DNA of 7,187 bases from Pseudomonadota bacterium. Lineage in GTDB: Bacteria; Desulfobacterota; Desulfobulbia; Desulfobulbales; JAGXFP01. The notes beneath the pieces are model-generated. The model had not been told where the DNA came from. It saw nothing but the letters and a program-made list of their open reading frames with translations, and searched no databases. Of the stretch, positions 1 through 5,808 are shown piece by piece. The first letter of the stretch is position 1; every line of letters begins with the position of its first letter. The position numbers were made by a program, and so were the translations under genes. The stretch lies in NCBI GenBank assembly GCA_030673265.1, contig DAOVJK010000151.1, positions 1 through 7,187 of the forward strand, read 5' to 3'.

Positions 1-212
1 AAACAAACCATGTATTTCATTTGGTACAAACTGTGAGCTTGATATTCTACGGCAAACCAAAGGTTTAACACACAAGTACAATCAGTTAAGGTGACTTTTC
101 AAAAATACTCATGAAATATGCGGGTATGTCTCCCATGTTGATGTTAGCCTGAATGTTGTTGCTGATTAACTAATATTCCTTTTGTCAGCATGGCGATAAA
201 ATTTATTTATTC

Positions 213-241
213 TTGACACTATCCGCCCATGCGGTGACTAT
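213..241 (+). promoter_or_regulatory. Possible sigma-70-type promoter
   Basis: A perfect -35 hexamer TTGACA (213-218) is followed after 17 bases by GACTAT (236-241), a poor -10 that keeps the A at position 2 and the final AT. Transcription would start near 248, about 55 bases before the first gene's ATG. A dyad, GTGAC (234-238) and GTCAC (249-253) separated by 10 bases, overlaps the -10 and predicted start and could be an operator. The call rests on the -35 match, optimal spacing and position; the weak -10 keeps confidence low. Confidence 0.3.
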
Positions 242-291
242 GTCTGGTGTCACAGTGTGGTATGTTTTTATTGTTCTTGCAGGCTGTTTTT

Positions 292-300
292 GAGGGGGGG
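292..300 (+). promoter_or_regulatory. G-rich ribosome binding site with G7 tract
   Basis: GAGG followed by further G's, forming a run of seven G (294-300), sits one base before the ATG at 302. The GAGG part lies at a workable distance from that ATG, which is why 302 is preferred over the in-frame GTG/ATG candidates further upstream (open frame from 257). A seven-G homopolymer in a ribosome binding site can slip, so tract length may influence translation. Confidence 0.5.
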
Positions 301-301
301 T

Positions 302-646
302 ATGGAAAGCAAGCTTATAATCGAAAATGCTTCGCAGGCAATTGTTTCCGTTGAGACAACGGGGATAGTCTCTGCCTGGAATAATGCTGCTGAGTCTGTT
401 TTCGGTTGGCCCAAAGGCGAGGCGATCGGCAGACATCTTAACGATCTTGTAGTTCTCAATAGCGGCGACGGTAGCACTTTTTTCTCGCACCTAGAGCAGG
501 AAACACTAAAGGAGACCGTGGTTACTTTTACGCGCCGTGACGGTGTGGTAGTTCCTTTTGAGTTTAATGTCTCAAAGATCAGTGCTGATGAAAAATCCAT
601 TTATGCAATCTTTGCCAGAGATGTTTCAAACAGATGGCAACGGTAA
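302..646 (+). CDS. PAS-domain protein; N-terminal piece of an interrupted histidine kinase
   Basis: The 114-residue product is essentially one PAS sensory domain (about residues 2-110). It shows the usual order: an N-terminal helix, a beta strand reading VSVETTGIVSAWN, the N-A-A-E-x-x-F-G-W core, and a closing strand ending in ARDVSNR, where PAS domains normally lead into a linker helix. No membrane segment or signal peptide is visible. The start at 302 follows a GAGG/G-run site; an upstream in-frame start at 257 would add 15 residues with no better ribosome binding site. The TAA at 644-646 ends it, yet the same frame stays open beyond the stop, first through a linker (AQLLNAYQKQG...) and then the GAF domain of the kinase entry at 707. 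PAS-linker-GAF is a familiar sensor-kinase layout, so this is most likely the front of one kinase gene split by a nonsense codon. A separately made PAS protein acting in trans is the alternative. Confidence 0.75.
   Translation: MESKLIIENASQAIVSVETTGIVSAWNNAAESVFGWPKGEAIGRHLNDLVVLNSGDGSTFFSHLEQETLKETVVTFTRRDGVVVPFEFNVSKISADEKSIYAIFARDVSNRWQR
644..646 (+). other. In-frame TAA splitting a PAS-GAF-PAS histidine kinase gene
   Basis: The PAS fragment (302) and the kinase remainder (707) are in the same frame, and the 60 bases between them hold no other stop. They translate to a plausible helical linker, AQLLNAYQKQGVINSILNSC. Changing this single codon would restore one protein of 662 residues (302-2290) with the order PAS, GAF, PAS, HisKA, HATPase. 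The residue lost is at the spot where such linkers often carry K, Q or E, each one base away from TAA. A recent nonsense mutation, a base-call error, or rare suppression are all possible; TAA is usually the least leaky stop. Confidence 0.75.
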
Positions 647-706
647 GCGCAGCTGCTCAATGCATATCAGAAACAGGGCGTAATTAATTCGATTCTCAAT
701 TCCTGT

Positions 707-2290
707 TTGCAAAATGTTTCGTTTGATCAACAAATGGAACTAATTCTTGACCTTATCCTTTCTATTCCCACCATTAAACTGCTGCCCCAAGGGGCAATTC
801 TCTTAACCGGCGACAAGCCGGATGTTTTAGACCTGAAGGCCCAGAGGGGGTTCTCGGAGCAGCAGATCAAGACTTGCAGCGAAGTGCCTTTCGGAAAATG
901 TCATTGCGGCAGGGCTGCCCTCGAAGGTGAAATTCAGTTTGTTGAGTGTATTGATGAAACCCATGATTTTATCTTCGAAAAGATGCAGCCCCATGGCCAT
1001 TATTGTGTACCCATTTTACTTAAAGGTGTGGTCCAGGGCGTGATAGCCTTGTACATAGAAGAAGGGCACCGGGCTACTACGCTTGAGATTGAAACACTTA
1101 AAGCTATTGCGGTTGTGGTTGGCGGTATTATAGAGCGAAAAAAGATGGCAGGTCAGTTGGAGGATCTGATTGAAGGTCTAAAGGTAACGATCAACGATCT
1201 TGATAATGAAAAAAGTTTCAATGAATCAATTATTTCCAATTTGACCAGCGGTCTTCTCATTCTTGATAATAATGGTCAAGTTGAAAAAAGTAACCCGGCA
1301 GCCCGACAATTTATCAGCCTGATTTATGACGGGGCGGTTGACGGCAAAAAATTAGCTGAAATCTTTGGTCAAGAAACCGCAGATCGTTTGACCACAACAA
1401 GACCGTCAAATAAATTGGAGCGTAATGAAATAGTTTTAGGGAGAGAAGCTGATGGGCAAAAGGTGTTTGGATACGTGGCTGTACCCAGAGAGGATGCGGC
1501 GGGGCAAACGCAGGGAATTATTCTGAATTTCAGCGACATCACGGCTAGTAAACAGATTCAGGCGGAAATGGAGAAAATGAACCGCTTCAGCACCATTGCC
1601 GAGATTGCTTCAGCGGTTGCCCACGAAGTCAGAAATCCTCTGGCCGGCATAATGACCATGGCCCAGGTCATCGAGGAGCAGCTCGAGGAACAAGATAGCA
1701 AAAAGGAGTATATCGGCCGGATCATCAGACAGGTTAAGAGACTGAACGTTCTGCTGACCGACTTTTTTACCTATGCCAGACCTCCCAAGCCCAAAAAAGA
1801 AAAAATCTCTCTGGTTAGTATCGTTGATGAGATCCGGCCATTCATGCAAAACAAGATGATGAAGTGCGCTATTACTTTTACGGAGGAGTATGGGGATAAA
1901 CTGCCTGATATTATGGTTGATTCCAACCAGATTCAGCAGGTTTTTCTTAACCTGATGCTGAACTCCATGGACGCGATCAAGCAGAATGGTTCAATTATCC
2001 TCAATACCGCATATGTTGAGAATAATTGTGCTGATTTTGATTATGAACAGTCTCTGTGGCTGGATAAAAACAGCAATTATGTCGTTGTTTCTTTCAAAGA
2101 CAGCGGTTGCGGGATGTCGGCAGAGATGGTCGAGAGAGTTTTCGAACCATTCTTTACAACCAAACATAATGGAACCGGTCTGGGCATGGCAATAGTTTTC
2201 AGGATACTTAAAGAGAATAATGCCAGCATTCAAGTCGAAAGCACCAAAGGTGGGGGAACCACCTTTACTCTCTTTTTCAGTGTTGATTGA
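707..2290 (+). CDS. Soluble GAF-PAS sensor histidine kinase (NtrB-like), 5' end interrupted
   Basis: Autophosphorylating kinase that would pass phosphate to the adjacent response regulator. Numbered from the TTG at 707, it has a GAF domain (about 6-145, with a C65-H-C67-G motif), a short coiled coil (about 145-168), a PAS domain (about 169-285), and a HisKA domain with H306 in the SAVAHEVRNPLAG motif. The HATPase follows (about 395-525), with N419 in the N box (LMLNSMDAI), G1 at D465-SGCG, the F box FEPFFTT, and G2 GTGLGMAIV from 489. All catalytic motifs are intact. No transmembrane helix is visible, so it should sense a cytoplasmic signal. The start is doubtful: TTG 707 has no Shine-Dalgarno, nor does ATG 734, and the frame continues upstream to the TAA at 644. 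It is best read as the rear three quarters of a kinase whose PAS front lies at 302-646. The stop codon lies 3 bases before the regulator gene, indicating a shared transcript. Confidence 0.85.
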   Translation: MQNVSFDQQMELILDLILSIPTIKLLPQGAILLTGDKPDVLDLKAQRGFSEQQIKTCSEVPFGKCHCGRAALEGEIQFVECIDETHDFIFEKMQPHGHYCVPILLKGVVQGVIALYIEEGHRATTLEIETLKAIAVVVGGIIERKKMAGQLEDLIEGLKVTINDLDNEKSFNESIISNLTSGLLILDNNGQVEKSNPAARQFISLIYDGAVDGKKLAEIFGQETADRLTTTRPSNKLERNEIVLGREADGQKVFGYVAVPREDAAGQTQGIILNFSDITASKQIQAEMEKMNRFSTIAEIASAVAHEVRNPLAGIMTMAQVIEEQLEEQDSKKEYIGRIIRQVKRLNVLLTDFFTYARPPKPKKEKISLVSIVDEIRPFMQNKMMKCAITFTEEYGDKLPDIMVDSNQIQQVFLNLMLNSMDAIKQNGSIILNTAYVENNCADFDYEQSLWLDKNSNYVVVSFKDSGCGMSAEMVERVFEPFFTTKHNGTGLGMAIVFRILKENNASIQVESTKGGGTTFTLFFSVD

Positions 2291-2293
2291 TCT

Positions 2294-3607
2294 ATGGGAA
2301 AAGTTCTGATTATAGAGGATTCCGAAGACTTACGGTTATCTATTTGCGATCTTGTTAAAAGGGCGGGTTACAAGCCTTTCGCGGCGGAGAACGGAGCGGA
2401 AGGTCTTCATTTGCTGGAATGCCAGGTGATCGACTTGGTGTTTCTTGATATCGGCCTGCCGGATGCCAACGGCATCGAGCTGATAAGTGTTATCCATGAT
2501 ATTGCCCCTGATGTTGATATTGTCATGCTTACCGGCAATGATGATGCTAGATCAGCAGTGGATTCCCTGAAATCAGGAGCGGTTGATTATATTCTCAAAC
2601 CCTTTGATCTGGTTGAATTCAGACATGTTCTCAACCGGCTGATGGCCGGAAGACTTTCCGCCCGGCAGGAGACCCTTGCTTCAAGAGAGAAGGGCGAGTC
2701 TCTTAATCTTATGGGCAACAGCCGCGGCATGATCCAGTTGAAGGATGATATTCAGACCGCTGCTAAGGTTAAGGTACCGGTTCTTATCACCGGGGAAACC
2801 GGAACCGGCAAGGAAATGGTTGCCCGGGCAATACACCGGCTGGCAGGCGCTGAAGGTGGGGTGTTCGCCAAGATTGATTGCGGCACTCTATCTGCCAATA
2901 TTATCGAAGCGGAATTGTTCGGCAACGAAAAAGGCGCCTTTACCGATGCCCGTGAAACCAGAAAGGGCCTGGTGGAGATTGCCGATGGCGGCGTACTCTT
3001 CCTTGATGAGATAGGTAATTTGCCCCTTGAACTACAGCCTAAACTTTTGCGGGTTGTTGAGGAGTCGACTTTCAGGAGAGTTGGTGGTGTCAAAGATATT
3101 CAGGTGAATGTCAGGATCGTGGCAGCTACCAATGCGGATATTGCTAAAGAAGTAAGGCAGGGTCGATTCAGGGAGGATCTTTTTTACCGACTTAATGTTA
3201 TCAGCTTGTTGCTGCCGCCTTTGCGGGAAAGAGGAGGTGATGTAATACTTCTGGCAGATCATTTTCTGCGCCACTTTGCCAGGGAAATGAAAAAGAATGT
3301 CAAAGGATTTTCCCCCCAGGCAGATCAGCTCCTCCGTGACCACGATTGGCCTGGCAATATCCGGGAGCTTAAAAATATTATTGAACGAACTGTGATCTAT
3401 TGTCAGCGGGAATGGGCCACACCGATCGGTCTTGATGGTGTTCGTACCGAAGGCAGGAATGTTGCGGATGACAAGCTGGTTACGTTACGCAAAATGGAAA
3501 GCCAGTACATCAAAAAAGTGCTGCTCCAAACCGGTAATAACAAATCAAAGGCTGCCCGAATCCTTGATATTTCGCGTACTACCCTCAGAGAGAAGTTGAA
3601 AGATTGA
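2294..3607 (+). CDS. NtrC-family sigma-54-dependent response regulator (REC-AAA+-Fis HTH)
   Basis: The 437-residue length is typical of NtrC-type activators, which use ATP hydrolysis to open sigma-54 RNA polymerase promoters when phosphorylated. The receiver spans about 1-115, with acidic pocket E8/D9, phospho-acceptor D52, T80 and K102 (LKPFD). The AAA+ domain spans about 138-370, with Walker A GETGTGKE (167-174), Walker B LFLDEIG (D238, E239) and an arginine-finger-containing region near FREDLFYRLNV. The sigma-54 contact loop reads GAFTDA (214-219) rather than the consensus GAFTGA; the key F and T are kept. The C terminus (about 395-437) is a Fis-type helix-turn-helix (NNKSKAARILDISRTTLREKL). 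It starts 3 bases after the kinase stop, with only a weak ribosome binding site, so translational coupling to the kinase is likely. It is the probable cognate partner of that kinase. Candidate targets include the sigma-54-like site at 3750, just downstream. Confidence 0.93.
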   Translation: MGKVLIIEDSEDLRLSICDLVKRAGYKPFAAENGAEGLHLLECQVIDLVFLDIGLPDANGIELISVIHDIAPDVDIVMLTGNDDARSAVDSLKSGAVDYILKPFDLVEFRHVLNRLMAGRLSARQETLASREKGESLNLMGNSRGMIQLKDDIQTAAKVKVPVLITGETGTGKEMVARAIHRLAGAEGGVFAKIDCGTLSANIIEAELFGNEKGAFTDARETRKGLVEIADGGVLFLDEIGNLPLELQPKLLRVVEESTFRRVGGVKDIQVNVRIVAATNADIAKEVRQGRFREDLFYRLNVISLLLPPLRERGGDVILLADHFLRHFAREMKKNVKGFSPQADQLLRDHDWPGNIRELKNIIERTVIYCQREWATPIGLDGVRTEGRNVADDKLVTLRKMESQYIKKVLLQTGNNKSKAARILDISRTTLREKLKD

Positions 3608-3612
3608 TCGCT

Positions 3613-3632
3613 TTCTGGTCGCCTGGCCAGAA
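3613..3632. repeat. Dyad TTCTGG-N8-CCAGAA after the regulator gene
   Basis: Perfect 6-base inverted arms (3613-3618 and 3627-3632) flank an 8-base centre, starting 5 bases past the regulator's stop. There is no T-run behind it, so it is a poor intrinsic terminator. It is centred about 130 bases upstream of the sigma-54-like -24 element at 3752, the kind of distance at which NtrC-family activators bind. An enhancer site is therefore an alternative reading, unproven. Confidence 0.3.
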
Positions 3633-3749
3633 TCTGTCCAGTTACTCTTTAAAGTCCTACCTTAGATTGTTTCCCTAATTAAATCCAATATCCCGCTAAC
3701 ATCCTGTTATAAGGTTGCTATGGTTGGGCATCTTCTGCCACAGAAAACA

Positions 3750-3766
3750 TTGGCATGCTTGTTGAA
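3750..3766 (+). promoter_or_regulatory. Candidate sigma-54 (-24/-12) promoter for the Roadblock operon
   Basis: The sequence TTGGCATG (3750-3757), four bases, then TTGAA (3762-3766) follows the sigma-54 pattern TTGGCACG-N4-TTGCW with correct spacing. Mismatches are T for C at 3756 and, more seriously, A for the usually conserved C at 3765. Transcription would begin around 3776, leaving a 5' leader of roughly 95 bases before the gene at 3870. Support comes from the sigma-54 activator encoded immediately upstream. The deviant -12 element limits confidence. Confidence 0.35.
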
Positions 3767-3792
3767 TTGATAGAACCTTAAAGTGATTCAAC
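3761..3792. repeat. Inverted repeat GTTGAAT-N18-ATTCAAC
   Basis: Perfect 7-base arms (3761-3767 and 3786-3792) separated by 18 bases. The left arm overlaps the -12 part of the candidate sigma-54 promoter and the right arm falls just after its predicted start site. As DNA it could be an operator; as RNA only the right part would be transcribed from that promoter, so a leader hairpin would require an upstream start. Significance is uncertain. Confidence 0.3.
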
Positions 3793-3855
3793 GATCTTGA
3801 TAAAGGTCTGGTTGTAATTGTTAGGCGGGTAACGGGCTAATTTTAAAAAAACAGC

Positions 3856-3864
3856 AGGCGGTGA
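3856..3864 (+). promoter_or_regulatory. Ribosome binding site that favours GTG 3870
   Basis: AGGCGGTGA (3856-3864) matches the ideal AGGAGGTGA at 8 of 9 positions and lies 5 bases before the GTG at 3870. The alternative GTG at 3861 lies inside this motif and would have no properly spaced site of its own. The start is therefore placed at 3870. Confidence 0.6.
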
Positions 3865-3869
3865 AATAC

Positions 3870-5003
3870 GTGAGCGGAAAAGAGAAGCTTAAAAAAATCC
3901 TGATTGTTGACGATGAAGAGGACATCTTGTGGTCCCTGCAGAATAATCTCTGTAATGAGTCTCTTCAGGTTGATATATCTGCGGCCTCTTCCGGTGAAGA
4001 AGCTCTAGAGATCTTGAGCAACTCCGAGAAGATCGATCTGGTGATTACCGATATCAAGATGCCGGGAATCAGTGGCCTGGACCTTCTTATCGAAATCAAA
4101 AACCGTTATCCCTACACTTCTGTCATTGTTATGACAGCGTTCCCTTCCAATGAGTACAAAAAAGAGGCTATTCTGAAAGGCAGCCTGCACTTTCTGGAAA
4201 AACCTTTTGATATTAATGGGTTGCGTGAAATGGTCACCCTTGCCATCAAGGAAGACAACATGTTCAGGGGGACTGTTGCCGGAGTAGGCTTGACCGATGT
4301 GATCCAGATAAAGGCGCTTTCCGGGGTTAATTCCGCCCTCAGGGTCAAGGAAGGAGATCAGCAGGGCATAATCTATTTTGAAAATGGCCAGGTCGTCCAT
4401 GCCATTTGTAACGATCTTGAAGGTGAAGAGGCATTTTATCAGATAATGGAGTTTACCGGCGGACTGCTGGACAGTATCAATGTCACAAATATGCCCGACC
4501 ACACTATAGCTGTTCCGGTCGGGGCGCTGTTGATAGAAGGAATGAGGCGCTCGGATGAGAAGAGTGCCTCTGGAAATGTTGTAGAAAGTTCTGACAAGGA
4601 AAATAGTGTTGTTGAGGTTGATAACGCCAAAAAGGAGGATGATATGGCTGATTTGAAAGAGGTTTTGACTGAGTTTACCAATATACCCGGGGTAAACACC
4701 GCTTGTCTGGTAGGTAGGGATGGCTTTTTACTGGATAGCATTGCCATGTCCGGAATCGACACCGAGATGATTGGCGCGATAGCTTCCAGTGGGTTTGGTG
4801 CCTCTGAGGCTATGGGGAACCAGCTTGGTAAGGGGGCATTGAGTATGAGTATGATTGAGTATAACGACGGCCCGGTTATGCTGTCGCCGATTGGTGCTGA
4901 TGCTTTTTTGGTGGTGGTTGCGGAGAAGGATGCCAATCTGGGCATGATCAGACTGAAGATTAAGAAGCATACCTCCGAAATTGTTGAAAGTGCTGCGATA
5001 TAA
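3870..5003 (+). CDS. Receiver-DUF4388-Roadblock/LC7 fusion protein
   Basis: Numbered from GTG 3870 (377 residues; GTG 3861 would add three), the product has three parts. A receiver domain (about 8-125) has acidic residues D14/D15, phospho-acceptor D61, T89 and K111 (EKPFD). A DUF4388/PATAN-like domain (about 131-220) carries the hallmark F-R-G-T...L-x-D-V-I-Q opening and the G-x-I-x-F-x-x-G-x-V-x-H-A core. A charged, low-complexity linker (about 228-258) leads to a Roadblock/LC7 domain (259-377). There is no DNA-binding or enzymatic output domain, so phosphorylation probably controls protein-protein contacts. Roadblock proteins such as MglB act as dimers and partner a small GTPase in polarity control; no GTPase is encoded here. 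The gene precedes the Cys-rich gene by 44 bases in one operon ending at the 5687 terminator. Oddly, a near-perfect Shine-Dalgarno and ATG sit exactly at the linker/Roadblock junction, suggesting a former gene fusion or a second product. Confidence 0.88.
   Translation: MSGKEKLKKILIVDDEEDILWSLQNNLCNESLQVDISAASSGEEALEILSNSEKIDLVITDIKMPGISGLDLLIEIKNRYPYTSVIVMTAFPSNEYKKEAILKGSLHFLEKPFDINGLREMVTLAIKEDNMFRGTVAGVGLTDVIQIKALSGVNSALRVKEGDQQGIIYFENGQVVHAICNDLEGEEAFYQIMEFTGGLLDSINVTNMPDHTIAVPVGALLIEGMRRSDEKSASGNVVESSDKENSVVEVDNAKKEDDMADLKEVLTEFTNIPGVNTACLVGRDGFLLDSIAMSGIDTEMIGAIASSGFGASEAMGNQLGKGALSMSMIEYNDGPVMLSPIGADAFLVVVAEKDANLGMIRLKIKKHTSEIVESAAI
4632..4638 (+). promoter_or_regulatory. Internal Shine-Dalgarno AAGGAGG
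   Basis: A full consensus AAGGAGG lies within the coding sequence, 5 bases before an in-frame ATG (4644). It encodes part of the linker (AKKED), where residues are not structurally constrained, so its preservation is notable. It is at least as strong as the site used by the next gene (AGGAGGT, 5033-5039). Confidence 0.55.
4644..5003 (+). CDS. Possible internally initiated, stand-alone Roadblock/LC7 protein
   Basis: Initiation at the in-frame ATG 4644 would make a 119-residue protein that is exactly one Roadblock/LC7 domain: starting MADLKEVLTEF, an N-terminal helix, the strand TACLVGRDGFLLDS, a central helix around EMIGAIASSGFGAS, and the C-terminal half with DAFLVVVAEKD and a final helix. 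This is the normal length of free bacterial Roadblock proteins. Position, consensus ribosome binding site and domain boundary coincide. Two readings are possible: one message makes both the full-length receiver fusion and free Roadblock subunits, which could co-dimerise; or a receiver-DUF4388 gene fused to a downstream Roadblock gene by stop-codon loss, leaving the old start as a relic. Internal initiation is an inference. Confidence 0.45.
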   Translation: MADLKEVLTEFTNIPGVNTACLVGRDGFLLDSIAMSGIDTEMIGAIASSGFGASEAMGNQLGKGALSMSMIEYNDGPVMLSPIGADAFLVVVAEKDANLGMIRLKIKKHTSEIVESAAI

Positions 5004-5047
5004 ACTTTTAATTTTAATATACAAGTAATAACAGGAGGTTTTAAATA

Positions 5048-5665
5048 ATGGCTGAAGGTAAGGTGCTCGATATAGCCCATATTAGCTTTTTAGATATGAT
5101 CAAGGTGATGATTACCATGAGTGGCGCTGCTGCTGCGAAAGGTACTCTGATCAGAAACGCAATAAGCACTGCCGAAAAAATTAGTGAAGTTGACTACTCT
5201 TCTTTTGACGATTTTTTGGCTGCTATTGAAGATTCGACGAATCCTATTACCCAGATTGAGGGTAAGGCCACCCATCAGGGTGAGTTTGTTTTTGGATTGA
5301 CTAATTGTCCCTTTGCTCCTTCTATCGGGAATTACACCGAGGTTTTCGAAAAACTTCCCGATGGTTATGCGGATTTTACTACGGAGTTCAATAAACCAAG
5401 CAAGGTAACTGACATCTATCGGGTCGGCGAAGGCGCCGGCGTCAGCCCCTTTTGTTCAGTGCATCAGCCCATGCGCAGCGCCATTGCCGAAAGGATCAAG
5501 ATCGGCGGCAAAAAGATTAAAATCTATCAGCTAGGTTGCAAGGCAGGTTCCGGCAAGAAAGGTTTCGCCGAGAAATGGTTGGCAGAAACCGGGGTTGGCC
5601 AGGATGTTGTCGACAAGATTCTGGATAACCATATGTGCTGTTATTATTTGAAGGTGCTTGATTAA
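5048..5665 (+). CDS. Conserved-looking Cys/His-rich cytoplasmic protein, function unknown
   Basis: I do not recognise this 205-residue protein with confidence. It has a mainly helical N-terminal third and no clear membrane segment; the hydrophobic stretch at 12-30 is short and includes K19. Potential metal or cofactor ligands are C87 (NCPF), C136 and H139 (FCSVHQPMRS), C164 (QLGCKAG), H195, and the pair C197-C198 (HMCCYYLKV) at the extreme C terminus. A CP(F/W) motif, a mid-region C-x-x-H and a terminal C followed by aromatic/hydrophobic residues loosely recall V4R or methanogen-output (MetOD1) type ligand-sensing domains; this is only an impression. A thiol/redox or metal-binding sensor is a fair hypothesis. 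The start is secure: AGGAGGT at 5033-5039, 8 bases before ATG 5048. It lies 44 bases after the Roadblock gene and is the last gene before an intrinsic terminator, so the two should be co-transcribed. Confidence 0.8.
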   Translation: MAEGKVLDIAHISFLDMIKVMITMSGAAAAKGTLIRNAISTAEKISEVDYSSFDDFLAAIEDSTNPITQIEGKATHQGEFVFGLTNCPFAPSIGNYTEVFEKLPDGYADFTTEFNKPSKVTDIYRVGEGAGVSPFCSVHQPMRSAIAERIKIGGKKIKIYQLGCKAGSGKKGFAEKWLAETGVGQDVVDKILDNHMCCYYLKVLD

Positions 5666-5686
5666 GATCTTGGCTGTAGTTATATA

Positions 5687-5713
5687 AAAGATCCGGATTG
5701 TCCGGCTTTTTTT
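5687..5713 (+). terminator. Rho-independent terminator after the Cys-rich gene
   Basis: A hairpin with stem CCGGA (5693-5697) and TCCGG (5701-5705) around a 3-base loop is extended by AAAG (5687-5690) pairing with CTTT (5706-5709) across a 2-base bulge. It is followed by an unbroken T-run (5707-5713). It lies about 20 bases past the stop at 5665 and closes the 3870-5665 operon, separating it from the ParA-Roadblock gene. Confidence 0.8.
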
Positions 5714-5808
5714 ATATTACTTTGGATAGCAGCCTTGAGTTATTGCTGCAATCACTTCAGCGCCGAGATTGATTTTTCAGGGTTTCGGGAAGCCAGGTGA
5801 ATTCTACT

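Larger units (their letters stand above)
1..301. other. AT-rich upstream region, no supported gene
   Basis: This stretch precedes the kinase genes and carries no convincing coding region. One frame (positions 2-94) is open from the window edge for 30 codons and ends in TGA, which could be the tail of an upstream gene, but this length is unremarkable by chance and I do not recognise the residues. The only other content noted is a possible sigma-70-type promoter (213-241), a short dyad (234-253) and a G-rich tract before the first ATG (292-300). Confidence 0.5.

Noticed and set aside
2..94. Frame open from the window edge for 30 codons ending in TGA, possible tail of an upstream gene
   Set aside because: An open run of this length is common by chance, a second frame is also open there for about 21 codons, and no family was recognised.
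111..152. Short ORF MKYAGMSPMLMLA
   Set aside because: No ribosome binding site at a workable distance (AAGGTGA at 88-94 is too far) and no supporting context.
257..301. N-terminal extension of the PAS protein from the start at 257
   Set aside because: No ribosome binding site precedes it, and the 15 residues (rich in Cys, Phe and Leu) look unlike a PAS N terminus; the ATG at 302 follows the G-rich site.
3720..3770. 16-codon ORF MVGHLLPQKTLACLLN preceded by AAGG at 5 bases
   Set aside because: The weak site and very short length are expected by chance, and it would lie largely upstream of the candidate sigma-54 transcript.
4439..5080. Long open frame on the minus strand opposite the DUF4388/Roadblock region
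   Set aside because: It is a shadow of the well-supported + strand gene; its Ser/Ile/Leu-rich translation has no recognisable domain.
5726..5743. Sigma-54-like TTGG...CTTGAG before the ParA-Roadblock gene
   Set aside because: Spacing between -24 and -12 elements is one base too long, which sigma-54 promoters rarely tolerate.
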